From positions 2,356,001-2,420,000 of the forward strand of contig NZ_UHIL01000001.1 in assembly GCF_900460535.1 (NCBI RefSeq): 64,000 nt of DNA. The letters are read 5' to 3'. The first letter of the stretch is position 1. Every line of letters starts with the position of its first letter. The translations under genes and the position numbers were made by a program. Below the pieces are notes generated by a model, which did not search any database, had not been told where the DNA came from, and was given only the letters and a program-made list of their open reading frames with translations. This DNA comes from Vibrio parahaemolyticus. Lineage in GTDB: Bacteria > Pseudomonadota > Gammaproteobacteria > Enterobacterales > Vibrionaceae. This document shows, piece by piece, positions 18,988-29,370 of the stretch.

Positions 18988-21054
18988 ATGGCAAACGATC
19001 CAAGACACCTTCCTTCAAGGAAACTGCTGGTAACTTGTGCCCTTCCGTACGCTAACGGTTCGATCCACCTTGGCCATATGCTTGAGCATATCCAAGCGGA
19101 CATTTGGGTTCGTTACCAACGCCTACGCGGCAACACTGTAAACTTCATCTGTGCTGACGATGCTCACGGCACGCCAATCATGCTTAAAGCGCAACAGATG
19201 GGTATTACTCCAGAAGAGATGATTGCCGCTGTTAGCGAAGAGCACCAAAAAGACTTCGCTGGCTTTGATATCAGCTTTGATAACTACCACAGCACGCACT
19301 CAGAAGAGAACCGCGAACTGGCATCTCACATTTACCTAGAGCTAAAGAAAAACGGCTTTATCTCTAGCCGTACTATCTCTCAGCTTTTCGACCCTGAAAA
19401 AGAGATGTTCCTACCGGATCGTTTCGTAAAAGGTACATGTCCTAAGTGTAAGTCTGAAGATCAGTACGGTGATAACTGTGACAACTGCGGCGAGACTTAC
19501 AGCCCGACAGAACTGATCAATCCTAAATCTGCAGTTTCTGGTGCGACGCCAGTAATGAAAGATTCTGAGCACTTCTTCTTTGACCTGCCTCAATTTGAAA
19601 GCATGCTAAAAGAGTGGACTCGCTCTGGTTCTCTGCAATCAGAAACCGCGAACAAGATGCAAGAGTGGTTTGAATCTGGTCTGCAACAATGGGATATCTC
19701 GCGTGACGCACCTTACTTTGGTTTCGAAATCCCAGGCGAAAAAGACAAGTTCTTCTACGTATGGCTAGATGCACCTATTGGCTACATGGGCTCATTCAAA
19801 AACCTATGTAACAAACGTGACGATCTAGACTTCGATGAATACTGGAACAAAGACAGTAAAACTGAACTTTACCACTTCATCGGTAAAGACATCGTGTACT
19901 TCCACAGCTTATTCTGGCCTGCAATGCTTGAAGGTTCTGGCTTCCGTAAACCAAACAACGTGTTCGTACACGGCTACGTAACGGTAAACGGCGCGAAAAT
20001 GTCTAAGTCGAAAGGTACATTCGTGAAAGCAAGCACGTACCTCGATCACCTAGACCCAGAATGTCTACGTTACTACTACGCAGCGAAACTAAACAGCCGT
20101 ATTGACGATCTAGATCTTAACCTTGAAGACTTCACTCAGCGCGTTAACGCTGACGTAGTCAACAAGATCGTTAACCTAGCATCTCGTAACGCAGGCTTCA
20201 TCGCTAAACGTTTCGAAGGCAAACTATCTGACAACTTCGCTGAACCAGAGCTTTACAACGAATTCGTGGCAGCGGCTGACCGTATCGCAGAGCTTTTTGA
20301 AGCTCGCGAATTTGGCCGTGCTATCCGTGAAATCACGGCACTTGCGGACAAAGCAAACCAATACGTTGACGAGAAAGCCCCTTGGGTTGTAGCGAAAGAA
20401 GAAGGCAAAGATCAGGAACTACAAGACATCTGTTCTGTAGGTATCAACCTGTTCCGCGTACTAATGACTTACTTGAAACCAGTAATGCCAGCTCTTGCTG
20501 CACGTACTGAAGCATTCCTAAACCAAGAGCTAACTTGGGAAGGCATTGCTCAGCCACTCACTGGCCACGAAATCACTAAGTTCAAAGCGCTATTCAACCG
20601 TATCGATCCAAAGAACATCGAAGCGATGATCGAAGCATCGAAAGAAGACGCTGCAGCAGAAATGGCAGCGAAAGAGAAAGCTGAAGCGGCTAAAACAGAA
20701 ACTGAGCTAAACAAAGACCCAATCGCGGACGAGATTGAGTTTGATACTTTTGCTCAAGTGGATTTGCGTATCGCTCGCATCATCTCTTGTGAAGAAGTGC
20801 CTAAAGCAAACAAATTGCTTAAGTTCCAACTGGATATCGGTGGTGAAACTCGTCAAGTTTTCTCTGGCATTAAATCAGCCTACAAACCTGAAGAGCTAGA
20901 AGGCAAGCTAACCGTAATGGTAGCGAACCTAAAACCTCGTAAGATGAAATTCGGTATGTCTGAAGGCATGATCCTAGCGGCAGGCCCTGGTGGTAGCGAC
21001 CTATGGATTCTTGAGCCACACGAAGGCGCTCAGCCTGGCATGCGTGTAATGTAA
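18988..21054 (+). CDS. metG: Methionyl-tRNA synthetase
   Basis: MetG charges tRNA-Met. The 688-residue protein carries the HIGH-class motif HLGH at 27-30, a zinc knuckle with two cysteine pairs ([18 protein letters not shown], roughly 146-163), the KMSKSKG loop near 335, and after residue 550 a coiled, Ala/Glu-rich linker leading to a C-terminal tRNA-binding domain ([14 protein letters not shown] onward) that dimerises in E. coli. All signatures are intact. A terminator follows 30 bases after the stop. Confidence 0.97.
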   Translation: MANDPRHLPSRKLLVTCALPYANGSIHLGHMLEHIQADIWVRYQRLRGNTVNFICADDAHGTPIMLKAQQMGITPEEMIAAVSEEHQKDFAGFDISFDNYHSTHSEENRELASHIYLELKKNGFISSRTISQLFDPEKEMFLPDRFVKGTCPKCKSEDQYGDNCDNCGETYSPTELINPKSAVSGATPVMKDSEHFFFDLPQFESMLKEWTRSGSLQSETANKMQEWFESGLQQWDISRDAPYFGFEIPGEKDKFFYVWLDAPIGYMGSFKNLCNKRDDLDFDEYWNKDSKTELYHFIGKDIVYFHSLFWPAMLEGSGFRKPNNVFVHGYVTVNGAKMSKSKGTFVKASTYLDHLDPECLRYYYAAKLNSRIDDLDLNLEDFTQRVNADVVNKIVNLASRNAGFIAKRFEGKLSDNFAEPELYNEFVAAADRIAELFEAREFGRAIREITALADKANQYVDEKAPWVVAKEEGKDQELQDICSVGINLFRVLMTYLKPVMPALAARTEAFLNQELTWEGIAQPLTGHEITKFKALFNRIDPKNIEAMIEASKEDAAAEMAAKEKAEAAKTETELNKDPIADEIEFDTFAQVDLRIARIISCEEVPKANKLLKFQLDIGGETRQVFSGIKSAYKPEELEGKLTVMVANLKPRKMKFGMSEGMILAAGPGGSDLWILEPHEGAQPGMRVM

Positions 21055-21083
21055 TTCCCTTACGTTACGCTTGAAATGAGTTC

Positions 21084-21114
21084 AATCCCCGCCTCTCTCG
21101 GCGGGGATTTTTTT
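21084..21114 (+). terminator. metG intrinsic terminator
   Basis: AATCCCCGCC and GGCGGGGATT pair across a six-base loop and are followed by TTTTT, 30 bases after metG. Confidence 0.92.
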
Positions 21115-21266
21115 GATCAAATTCACATTATTGGGGAGATTCTGCACCAATAACGCGCAAAACATTTAGGTTTAAATTTTAACCACTTGTTTTTAAAGTA
21201 ATTTTAATTGGCATCAAAACTGCAAATTCCTTCTTGCTAGGTCCAAACACTAACAAGGAGTTGGTT

Positions 21267-22073
21267 ATGTTTGTTTTGATTTCAACGTTATTATCCGTCG
21301 CCATATTAGCCGGCATTTACCACCTTTCCACAAAACGCGAACAGCAACATGCACGAAAGTATCAGTTGCTTACCCTACTTCGCGATGTCGTTAACTTGCT
21401 TAGACGTCATCGAGCAATCACACATTACTCCCTTCAATCCCAACAAAACTATGAGCGAGAAATAGAAGAGATACATCATGCTCTCAACAACAAGCTGCAC
21501 CTTTTGTTGGAAACATCGCGCTTTGAAAATAAACCCATGTATCGTGTGTTACAGATAAAAGTCAGTAAGTTGCTCGAACAATGGCAGGAAAACAGCATCG
21601 CAAGAAATCAAATGGAGCACGGAAAGCTGATTCGACATTGTTTGTTCTTAATGGATGAAGTCACTATTGCGTGGCTAGCAGTTGAGCAACGAGATGAGTT
21701 GCATGATGAGTACCACATGAATTGGCAAACCATTATCGATAGCCTCGAAACCTTGACTCAACTTCGTATTAGCATTCAAGACTTAAACGAACAAGGAGGA
21801 AGCGTTCGAGTAAAGAACTACGCATCTGTAATGACACGTAAACTGAATCAGTTAGCGGTAATAGCACCGCTGACTATCGCAGCGCCGATCTCCGTACGTT
21901 CGACACAAGCGTTAAACGACTATGTCGAAGGAAAACACACAGGACTAACAGAAGAAGAACTTTATGGCATCACCTCAGATCTGTCACTGACGATTTTCAA
22001 TACCTATGATCACGTGCTATCAGATATTGTCGAAACACTGTATTTGCCTTTGCCCAGACTCTCATTAGCCTGA
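21267..22073 (+). CDS. Uncharacterised membrane-anchored helical protein
   Basis: I do not recognise a named family with certainty. The 268-residue product starts MFVLISTLLSVAILAGIYHL, a single N-terminal membrane helix (about 1-20), followed by an almost wholly alpha-helical, Leu/Gln/Glu/His-rich cytoplasmic or periplasmic body. The part LLTLLRDVVNLLRRHRAITHY vaguely resembles the start of nitrate/nitrite-sensing (NIT) domains, which are also helical, but I cannot confirm this. The start is chosen at the ATG 21267, which has a clear AAGGAG site; an in-frame start 33 bases earlier has none. It is a single gene between two terminators, so context gives no hint. Confidence 0.7.
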   Translation: MFVLISTLLSVAILAGIYHLSTKREQQHARKYQLLTLLRDVVNLLRRHRAITHYSLQSQQNYEREIEEIHHALNNKLHLLLETSRFENKPMYRVLQIKVSKLLEQWQENSIARNQMEHGKLIRHCLFLMDEVTIAWLAVEQRDELHDEYHMNWQTIIDSLETLTQLRISIQDLNEQGGSVRVKNYASVMTRKLNQLAVIAPLTIAAPISVRSTQALNDYVEGKHTGLTEEELYGITSDLSLTIFNTYDHVLSDIVETLYLPLPRLSLA

Positions 22074-22137
22074 AAGACTCATTTTTCGACATAATTGCAT
22101 GAGGAACTAGATCAAAAGCCGTAAGTAACGAGCAATA

Positions 22138-22167
22138 AAAAACCGCAGGCATTGCCTGCGGTTTTTT
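22138..22167. terminator. Bidirectional terminator before fadR
   Basis: AACCGCAGGC-ATT-GCCTGCGGTT is flanked by A runs on the left and T runs on the right, so it works for the convergent hypothetical gene and fadR. Confidence 0.92.
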
Positions 22168-22188
22168 CTAACTTTGCTCACTCAATGC

Positions 22189-23028
22189 TTAGCTATCATC
22201 TTCAGTGAAGTTGGTTGGTAGTTGCTTTTTCATCTCGTTCCAGATTTGAGCACTTTCCATGCCGTAGTGGCGAATTACAACTGGCAATTGTTCACGCTGG
22301 CCCGTTTCACAAGTTTCTAGCAGTTGACGGTAGAATCTTAGCGCCAAATCACGTGAGGCCGGGTTAGAGAAGTAGTAACTGCCAACTCGGTCATACAGCT
22401 TCTTCAAGCCGTTGAAAATCAAACCGTAGATTTGGTTACCAGAGTGGAATGCTAAGCGTTGGAACAACATGTAATCGTAAAAGTTAAATGTTTTCGCGAT
22501 CAAGATTTCCTGACGCTTTGCTTCATCTTTTTCGTTGTCTTCTTTAACGCTTTGAAGCACCTTATCCGCATACGGAGAAGAGGCAATGAAATCATCCCAA
22601 GACGATGCATTCACAAGCGCTTCACAAGACTCAATTACGTTCTTGATTGTACGCTCAGAGTTTTCTTTGTTCGCCTTGAATGCATAACGCATAAAGATAG
22701 GGCTGATGTTAGTACGTGCCGCAAGCAAATCTTCTACAATATTTGTTGCATTATCGACGTCTAGCGTCATCAACGTATCCAAGATATGCAGACCAGATGT
22801 CTCCATAAATTGGTTAACTTTTGTTGGTTTACCGTGTTGGATAGTCAACCATCCATCACGTGCTAGTCGTTGAAGAACCTCTCGTAAAGTCGTTCGAGTA
22901 ACACCAATCAGTTCGGACAGCTCGCGCTCAGCAGGTAAAATTGAGCCTGGAGGAAAACGGCCGTTCCAAATGCTCTCGATAATATATTTTTCTGCGAATC
23001 CCGCAGGGCTTTTCGCCTTAATGACCAT
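22189..23028 (-). CDS. fadR: Fatty acid metabolism regulator FadR
   Basis: FadR is the GntR-family repressor of fatty-acid degradation and activator of unsaturated fatty-acid synthesis; long-chain acyl-CoA releases it from DNA. The 279 residues comprise a winged helix (about 10-75, [35 protein letters not shown] split over the helices) and a helical ligand-binding domain. Vibrio FadR is longer than the E. coli protein (239) because of an insertion in the acyl-CoA domain; the segment around 140-180 ([24 protein letters not shown] in part) fits that insertion. It is divergent from nhaB, the same pairing as in E. coli. Confidence 0.95.
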   Translation of the reverse strand: MVIKAKSPAGFAEKYIIESIWNGRFPPGSILPAERELSELIGVTRTTLREVLQRLARDGWLTIQHGKPTKVNQFMETSGLHILDTLMTLDVDNATNIVEDLLAARTNISPIFMRYAFKANKENSERTIKNVIESCEALVNASSWDDFIASSPYADKVLQSVKEDNEKDEAKRQEILIAKTFNFYDYMLFQRLAFHSGNQIYGLIFNGLKKLYDRVGSYYFSNPASRDLALRFYRQLLETCETGQREQLPVVIRHYGMESAQIWNEMKKQLPTNFTEDDS

Positions 23029-23669
23029 TCTACTTTTTATCCAATATTGATTTCTGAGGGTCGATACTACTCATCATACCACTACTTAACGATTTGAGAA
23101 AATTTACGATCAATTATTGAAACGATCCCTCAATATAGAGTTAATACTCTACACGTTCGCTGAATTTAGGATACTTAGTGAAGCAGTTCAAAGCCGTAAA
23201 ATTTGTATTCTATAAAAAAGAAACCGAACACAAATAGAGAAAAAATAACGACAAGTACGTCACATTTTTATGTTTATAATATGCAAAATAAATTTGTATT
23301 CTCTGGTTAATATTCCTTTTTAATTGATCTTTTCTCGTCACTTGGCGTCATTTAAAATCCAAGGGGATTTTTTCAAGCTTTCCATGATATAGTAACGCCG
23401 TTTTGATCGCGTTATTACACTTAAAAAGTAGTTTTAGTCGGAAGCATTACGTTTTGTTATTGACTAATAAAAGCCGGAGTGTAGAGTTTGCGATCGAAAG
23501 TGAGCGGTGCTTGAGTTCAGGGGAAGTAACTTGGCAAAACTACAATAAAACAAAGGATTGTTGTTTTACTAAGTTATTGTTTTAAAAGACTAGTTAATAA
23601 GTCTAACAAACAGATACTTGAGCGCTAATTGTAGTGTCTATTCATAATATTGTTATAAAGAGAATTATC
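23029..23669. other. Long AT-rich gap between fadR and nhaB
   Basis: This 641-base region separates divergent fadR and nhaB. It is strongly AT-rich and I find no coding frame with a ribosome site and no terminator. It should contain the promoters of both genes and a long nhaB leader, but I cannot place individual boxes with confidence. Confidence 0.5.
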
Positions 23670-25256
23670 ATGCCGATATCGCTCGGAAACGCTTTTATCA
23701 AGAATTTCCTTGGTAAAGCGCCTGATTGGTACAAAGTTGCCATTATAGCCTTCCTTATTATTAACCCGATTGTTTTCTTCCTAATAAATCCATTTGTTGC
23801 TGGGTGGTTGCTCGTCGCGGAATTTATTTTCACGCTTGCAATGGCCTTAAAATGCTACCCATTACAACCTGGTGGTTTACTTGCAATTGAAGCTATTGCT
23901 ATTGGCATGACCAGCCCAGCGCAAGTAAAACATGAGTTGGTTGCGAATATAGAAGTATTACTACTTTTAGTATTCATGGTTGCGGGTATCTACTTCATGA
24001 AACAGCTTCTGCTGTTCATCTTCACCAAAATCCTGCTTGGTATTCGTTCAAAAACTCTGCTTTCGCTTGCATTCTGTTTCGCAGCCGCGTTTTTGTCAGC
24101 ATTCCTAGATGCGCTGACAGTAATCGCTGTTGTCATCAGCGTAGCAGTTGGTTTCTACTCGATTTACCACAAAGTTGCTTCAGGTAACCCAATTGGCGAT
24201 CACGACCATACTCAAGACGACACCATCACAGAACTGACTCGTGATGACCTTGAAAACTATCGTGCATTCCTACGTTCGCTGCTTATGCACGCTGGTGTGG
24301 GTACCGCTCTGGGCGGCGTAACAACGATGGTTGGTGAACCTCAAAACCTTATCATTGCAGACCAAGCGGGTTGGTTATTTGGTGAATTCCTAATCCGTAT
24401 GTCTCCTGTGACGTTACCAGTATTTATCTGTGGTCTTATTACCTGTGCATTGGTTGAGAAGCTAAAAGTATTTGGTTACGGCGCACAACTGCCTGATAAC
24501 GTACGTCAAATCCTTGTGGACTTTGACCGCGAAGAACGTAAGACACGTACAAACCAAGACGTCGCAAAACTGTGGGTACAAGGTATTATCGCCGTTTGGC
24601 TGATTGTCGCGTTAGCGCTTCACTTAGCTGCCGTTGGCCTGATTGGTCTGTCTGTCATTATCCTAGCAACGTCATTTACTGGCGTCATTGAAGAGCACTC
24701 AATGGGCAAAGCATTTGAAGAGGCTCTGCCTTTCACAGCCCTACTCGCGGTTTTCTTCTCGATCGTTGCAGTAATCATTGACCAAGAGCTATTCAAACCT
24801 GTTATTGACGCCGTGTTAGCCGTTGAAGACAAAGGCACACAGCTTGCCCTCTTCTACGTTGCGAACGGTTTGTTATCGATGGTTTCGGACAACGTATTCG
24901 TAGGTACGGTATACATCAACGAAGTAAAATCAGCCCTTATGGAAGGCTTGATCACGCGTGAACAGTTCGACCTGCTAGCAGTTGCAATCAACACTGGTAC
25001 AAACTTACCTTCTGTTGCAACGCCAAACGGTCAAGCCGCTTTCCTATTCCTACTAACGTCTGCGCTAGCACCGTTAATTCGTCTGTCTTACGGTCGAATG
25101 GTAGTGATGGCATTGCCATACACTGTCGTTTTGGCGATTGTAGGTCTGATGGGCATAATGTTCTTCCTAGAGCCAGCAACAGCGTCTTTCTACGATGCGG
25201 GCTGGATTGCACCTCATACCGGTGATCTGACTCCAGTTGTGTCTGGCGGACACTAA
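23670..25256 (+). CDS. nhaB: Na+/H+ antiporter NhaB
   Basis: NhaB exports sodium in exchange for protons across the inner membrane and helps set internal pH and Na+ in salt-loving bacteria. The 528-residue protein has about 11-12 hydrophobic segments and the family N-terminus [22 protein letters not shown]. The loop with [21 protein letters not shown] and the [14 protein letters not shown] motif contain conserved polar residues of the family. The frame is open 12 codons further upstream, but the ATG at 23670 gives the standard start. It shares a divergent gap with fadR and is followed by dsbB, as in other vibrios. Confidence 0.96.
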   Translation: MPISLGNAFIKNFLGKAPDWYKVAIIAFLIINPIVFFLINPFVAGWLLVAEFIFTLAMALKCYPLQPGGLLAIEAIAIGMTSPAQVKHELVANIEVLLLLVFMVAGIYFMKQLLLFIFTKILLGIRSKTLLSLAFCFAAAFLSAFLDALTVIAVVISVAVGFYSIYHKVASGNPIGDHDHTQDDTITELTRDDLENYRAFLRSLLMHAGVGTALGGVTTMVGEPQNLIIADQAGWLFGEFLIRMSPVTLPVFICGLITCALVEKLKVFGYGAQLPDNVRQILVDFDREERKTRTNQDVAKLWVQGIIAVWLIVALALHLAAVGLIGLSVIILATSFTGVIEEHSMGKAFEEALPFTALLAVFFSIVAVIIDQELFKPVIDAVLAVEDKGTQLALFYVANGLLSMVSDNVFVGTVYINEVKSALMEGLITREQFDLLAVAINTGTNLPSVATPNGQAAFLFLLTSALAPLIRLSYGRMVVMALPYTVVLAIVGLMGIMFFLEPATASFYDAGWIAPHTGDLTPVVSGGH

Positions 25257-25288
25257 AATTTGAGTTGATTAGGAAACTTATACACGAT

Positions 25289-25317
25289 AAAAAGCTCTGA
25301 GTATTCAGAGCTTTTTT
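25289..25317 (+). terminator. nhaB intrinsic terminator
   Basis: AAAAAGCTCTGA and TCAGAGCTTTTTT form a stem with a GTAT loop between nhaB and dsbB. Some read-through may feed dsbB, since the gap is only 84 bases. Confidence 0.88.
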
Positions 25318-25340
25318 CTATTTCAGACAGGATTGAAACC

Positions 25341-25877
25341 GTGACTATTTTTTCATCACTTAACCAGTTTTCGAAGGGACGCTTATCGTGGCTGCTTCTT
25401 CTTTTGTTCATCATATTTTTTGAAGCCTGCGCACTCTACTTCCAACACGTAATGATGCTTGCCCCGTGCGTAATGTGTATTTATGAGCGTGTGGCAATGA
25501 TGGGTATTGGCGGTGCAGCTATCATCGGACTTATCGCACCGAACAACGCACTATTCCGCTGGTTAGGGCTTATTGGTTGGGGATTAAGCTCGTACAAAGG
25601 ATTGATGCTTGCAATGCAGCATGTTGATTACCAGTTCAATCCATCACCATTTGCAACTTGTGATCTTTTTGTCACCTTCCCAAGTTGGGCTCCGTTAAAC
25701 CAATGGGTTCCTTGGATGTTTGAAGCGTATGGCGATTGTTCAAAAATTGTTTGGCAGTTCTTCGACTTATCGATGCCACAATGGTTGGTGGTTATCTTCG
25801 CTGGTAACTTGGTCGCTTTGGCGTTGATCGTGATTGCACAGTTCTTTCCGGTGAAACGTAAGAATCCAATTCGTTAA
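25341..25877 (+). CDS. dsbB: Disulfide bond formation protein DsbB
   Basis: DsbB reoxidises periplasmic DsbA and passes electrons to quinone. The 178-residue protein has four membrane helices and both periplasmic cysteine pairs: Cys43-Cys46 (APCVMCIYERV) and Cys107/Cys133 (PFATCDLF, YGDCSKI). The Arg after CIYE, which contacts quinone in the family, is present. The start is a GTG at 25341 with AGGA nine bases before it. The nhaB-dsbB adjacency is also seen in E. coli. Confidence 0.96.
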   Translation: MTIFSSLNQFSKGRLSWLLLLLFIIFFEACALYFQHVMMLAPCVMCIYERVAMMGIGGAAIIGLIAPNNALFRWLGLIGWGLSSYKGLMLAMQHVDYQFNPSPFATCDLFVTFPSWAPLNQWVPWMFEAYGDCSKIVWQFFDLSMPQWLVVIFAGNLVALALIVIAQFFPVKRKNPIR

Positions 25878-25901
25878 GGCGTATAAAAATATAGATAATA
25901 A

Positions 25902-25928
25902 AAAGCCGACCTTAGGGTCGGCTTTTTA
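25902..25928. terminator. Terminator between dsbB and the SEC-C protein
   Basis: AAAGCCGACC-TTAG-GGTCGGCTTT with T runs on plus and a weaker run on minus lies between two convergent genes. Confidence 0.88.
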
Positions 25929-25961
25929 TTGGGTTCGATTCAGTAACTCGCTTTTATAGTG

Positions 25962-26570
25962 TTACTTACCACAACATTGCTTGAACTTTTTACCGCTCTC
26001 ACAAGGGCATGGATCGTTACGACCTACATCTTTAAATGGGTTTAGGCTTTGAGATTTATTGCCGACCATTAGTTCATCTGCACCCAATGCGACTTCAACT
26101 AACATCAAATCAAGTTGATCAACAAGGTCTGTTAACGCTGGCGGCGTTTCAATGCCCGCGTCACGCATATGTTGCTGAGTAGACTCTTCATCAATGGCTA
26201 GCATCATTGTGGTAAGCAGCGCTTGCAGCATACGCTGTAAACCATCATTTAACTCAACCTCTTGCCACTGCTCTTCAATCAAAGGCCAAACCGACATGAA
26301 ACCTTCAGCAAAATCGGCTAACTGCTCAGGATCTTTTTCAGTTAGTTCTAGAGCTGAATACTCATTACGTAAAATACGGTTATGTTGCTTGTGAATTTGC
26401 TCTTCGACCGCTGGCTGAATCGATTTAAAACCTTCACCAAATAACGGCTCAAGCCAAGCCTCTGGCGCCAAAGGTTTTGTGGTTAGGTTTGCGGCAAGTA
26501 CCGCACCTTCAATAAATAGCGAAGATTCATCAAGTTGAACTTCACCTTTTTCAATCAAAGTGTATTGCAT
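25962..26570 (-). CDS. YecA/UPF0149 family protein with SEC-C zinc motif
   Basis: The 202-residue protein is a helical UPF0149/YecA-like domain followed by a SEC-C tail, [20 protein letters not shown], in which the C-P-C and C-C residues bind zinc, as at the end of SecA. In E. coli YecA has been linked to ribosome or SecA-related functions, but no precise activity is established and I do not assign one. It is divergent from dusC and not in an operon. Confidence 0.8.
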   Translation of the reverse strand: MQYTLIEKGEVQLDESSLFIEGAVLAANLTTKPLAPEAWLEPLFGEGFKSIQPAVEEQIHKQHNRILRNEYSALELTEKDPEQLADFAEGFMSVWPLIEEQWQEVELNDGLQRMLQALLTTMMLAIDEESTQQHMRDAGIETPPALTDLVDQLDLMLVEVALGADELMVGNKSQSLNPFKDVGRNDPCPCESGKKFKQCCGK

Positions 26571-26719
26571 GACATCTGGTTTCCCATGAATTTGGCGGCA
26601 TTATACTCCAATACAAGTGAGATGCCAGTTGGCACCAGCGCCGAGTCTTTTAATGACAAACTTAGCCGACATCGCTACAATCGCCCTCCTTTTTATCACC
26701 AAACTGTATTAGGCAAACT

Positions 26720-27688
26720 ATGCGAGTTGTATTAGGCCCAATGGAAGGCGTTTTAGACCATTTGATGCGCCAAATCCTGACCGAAATAAACGACTATGAT
26801 CTGTGTGTGACGGAGTTCGTTCGAGTGATCGATCAAGTCCTGCCAGACCATGTCTTTCATCGCTTATGTCCGGAGCTTATGCAAGGCTCTCAGACCACTT
26901 CTGGTGTGCCTGTACATGTTCAACTACTAGGTCAAGAGCCACACTGGATGGCGGAAAACGCAACCCGAGCAGCAGAGCTTGGCGCGCGCGGCATCGACCT
27001 AAATTTTGGTTGCCCAGCAAAAATGGTCAACAAAAGCAAAGGAGGTGCGGCGCTATTGCAGCATCCTGAGTTGATTCATAGCGTGGTAAAAGCATGCCGT
27101 GACGCAGTGCCTGCGAATATCCCTGTCTCCGCAAAAATTCGTCTGGGCTGGGAAAACCCTGAAGACTGTTTTGAAATCGTGGATGCGATTCAATCTGCGG
27201 GAGCGAATGAACTGACCGTCCACGCACGTACTAAGCAAGGCGGTTATAAAGCATCTGAAATCAAGTGGGAATACATCAATAAAATTCGCGAGCGATTCTC
27301 CATCCCTTTGATTGCCAATGGTGAAATCTGGAATTTCGAAGATGGTCAACGCTGTATTGAAACCACTGGTGTCGACTCTCTGATGGTGTGCCGTGGCGCG
27401 TTCAACATTCCTAACCTGGGTAACATGGTAAAACACAACCACACGCCAATGGTTTGGTCTGATGTGGTCGACCTGCTGATCTACTACTCAAAGTTTGAAA
27501 TGAAGGGTGATAAAGGTTTGTACTATCCAAACCGCGTGAAGCAATGGTTCGCTTACCTGCGCCAATCTTACCCAGAAGCTAACGAATTATTCCGCGAAAT
27601 CCGAACATTTAATAAAGCAGCACCGATTGTTGAGCACATCCAGCGCTACCGCGATGAACTCCAATCGCGTCAAAGCCAAGTGGCTTAA
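26720..27688 (+). CDS. dusC: tRNA-dihydrouridine(16) synthase DusC
   Basis: DusC is an FMN enzyme that reduces U16 in the D-loop of tRNAs with NADPH. The 322 residues begin with the FMN-binding MRVVLGPMEGVLD and carry the catalytic Cys98 in DLNFGCPAKMVNKSKGGAAL. The HARTKQGGYKA and IANGEIWN motifs complete the barrel. Distinction from DusA/DusB rests on the short LGPMEGVLDHLMRQ start and the NKSKGGAALLQ segment. Single gene ending in a strong terminator. Confidence 0.93.
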   Translation: MRVVLGPMEGVLDHLMRQILTEINDYDLCVTEFVRVIDQVLPDHVFHRLCPELMQGSQTTSGVPVHVQLLGQEPHWMAENATRAAELGARGIDLNFGCPAKMVNKSKGGAALLQHPELIHSVVKACRDAVPANIPVSAKIRLGWENPEDCFEIVDAIQSAGANELTVHARTKQGGYKASEIKWEYINKIRERFSIPLIANGEIWNFEDGQRCIETTGVDSLMVCRGAFNIPNLGNMVKHNHTPMVWSDVVDLLIYYSKFEMKGDKGLYYPNRVKQWFAYLRQSYPEANELFREIRTFNKAAPIVEHIQRYRDELQSRQSQVA

Positions 27689-27736
27689 GCACTCAACATG
27701 CACGAATTGTGCGCAATGGTTGAACGACAAGTACAA

Positions 27737-27762
27737 AAAAGGGCGATATTATCGCCCTTTTA
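27737..27762. terminator. Bidirectional terminator between dusC and the diguanylate cyclase
   Basis: GGGCGATA / TATCGCCC flanked by A and T runs on both sides lies between convergent genes. Confidence 0.9.
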
Positions 27763-27801
27763 GCTATTTGTCAGACGGCCTTTTAGCAAGCGCGCCACGA
27801 A

Positions 27802-29262
27802 CTAATAACAAATCTTGTTCTTTCCGGTACTTTTCGCTTCATAGAGCTTCTCATCAGCCGCCTTGAACAGTTCATCAAAGCTTTCCGCTTTGCTTGCAGA
27901 GCTAAAGACCACACCACCCGACACGGTAAATCCATTCTTCGTGACTCGTCGTGATCGTTCATCAATCGCTTTTTTGACTCGTTCAAGAATGTGCTTCATC
28001 CCTTCAATATCTTCATCGTATATCGCGAGAATAAACTCTTCGCCACCAAAGCGAGATGCGACGTCACTGTGACGAATGTTATCTCGGATGCACTTCGCGA
28101 CCAGTTGAATCGCAGAGTCACCTACATCATGGCCGTAAGTATCATTGATAGTCTTAAAGTTATCGATATCGAACACAGCCAATGCCACGTTCTTCTTCGT
28201 CATTTTATTACGCCAAACGGCCTGCATTCCTCTGCGGTTGAGCAGCCCTGTCATTGGGTCTCTTGCAGCAAGATCTTTAAAGTAGCGACGTTCGGTGTGC
28301 ATGTTGACATAAAACAGTACTACGGTACTCAATACGTAAATAAAGACCGCGACCATGATGCTGTACTTTTCAAAGAACGTTAAATTCTTAATCTCGCTCC
28401 ATAAGTTATATTCGTAATAAATACTGTGATTGGCACTCAAGCGCTCTTTTTCAATGGGCTTGATCCGCACGGCATCTTCAGGAATCGTTTGGAAATTGGA
28501 AACTAAGTGCAGCTTCCCGACAAGGTTTTCAGAAGTCGTGAGCAGCGCATCGACATCAAAATCAATCGAGAGCACCCCTTGGTGGACGCCTTTTTCGTAA
28601 ATTGGCACTGTTAAACTGATGATTTGCCCTTCCATGGAATCAAGCATCGGCCCAGGCCCAGCCAATGTAATGTTGACCTTATCTTGCGCGGTTTTTTGCC
28701 AGAATGGCCTCGCCTTTAACGTTGACCAAAGCTCTTTAGTAAAATTCTTCGCGTACTTATCGGGCGACGAAATCACATAACCACGTTTATCGATGTAATG
28801 GATACCAACAATGTGGGATTCAATATCATGAAGGAAGGACAAAGAAGGGGCAAAGCCTGCTTTTTGTTCTGCAAGTTTGTTGATTTTCGTCCCTGCCTGA
28901 CACAAGCTTTTTTCGCCGACGATCATGTAATCAACATCAACCGCTGGCAGTCCATCGCTGTAAACGTTCTCCAATAGCAAAACATCAATCGGCCATATAT
29001 AGCAGATATCGCCTTTCACAATAGAGTTATGCTCTTCAGAAAGAGGGTTCGCGAAGTTTGAATAGTTGGTAAAGCTGTAGTCCAGTGCAGTTAAGACTTT
29101 GATACCACGAGTTAACGCTCTATCGATACGCGAATATTCAGTATCAATATAGCGATTGACTGCATCGTAGTAGTTTTTTGTAGTAACGAGCATTACCACA
29201 ATGAATAGAACTAAAGGAAAGAAAACAACAAATGAGAGGCTAAATCGCCTTTGGTTAACCAT
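27802..29262 (-). CDS. Membrane diguanylate cyclase with periplasmic Cache-like sensor
   Basis: The 486-residue protein has a membrane helix at about 10-28, a periplasmic domain (30-295) resembling a double-Cache sensor (FVVMxx start, GYVISSPDKYAKNF, later GVLSIDFDVD), a second helix (about 300-320), and a GGDEF domain. The signature is GGEEF at 406-410, so cyclic-di-GMP synthesis should be intact, and RHSD at 397-400 is the RxxD product-inhibition site. DIDNFKTINDTYGHDVGD has the metal and base contacts. The signal sensed is unknown. No EAL domain is present. It is a lone gene facing dusC. Confidence 0.92.
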   Translation of the reverse strand: MVNQRRFSLSFVVFFPLVLFIVVMLVTTKNYYDAVNRYIDTEYSRIDRALTRGIKVLTALDYSFTNYSNFANPLSEEHNSIVKGDICYIWPIDVLLLENVYSDGLPAVDVDYMIVGEKSLCQAGTKINKLAEQKAGFAPSLSFLHDIESHIVGIHYIDKRGYVISSPDKYAKNFTKELWSTLKARPFWQKTAQDKVNITLAGPGPMLDSMEGQIISLTVPIYEKGVHQGVLSIDFDVDALLTTSENLVGKLHLVSNFQTIPEDAVRIKPIEKERLSANHSIYYEYNLWSEIKNLTFFEKYSIMVAVFIYVLSTVVLFYVNMHTERRYFKDLAARDPMTGLLNRRGMQAVWRNKMTKKNVALAVFDIDNFKTINDTYGHDVGDSAIQLVAKCIRDNIRHSDVASRFGGEEFILAIYDEDIEGMKHILERVKKAIDERSRRVTKNGFTVSGGVVFSSASKAESFDELFKAADEKLYEAKSTGKNKICY

Positions 29263-29370
29263 TGAGTACCATTGTTTAAGTGTTCGCCTCTCATATGCAT
29301 CGGCTTAAAGAGGCTGTTTATAGTTATTAATGAACATATTCACAAATTTTAATAAATATAGAATGCGGTG

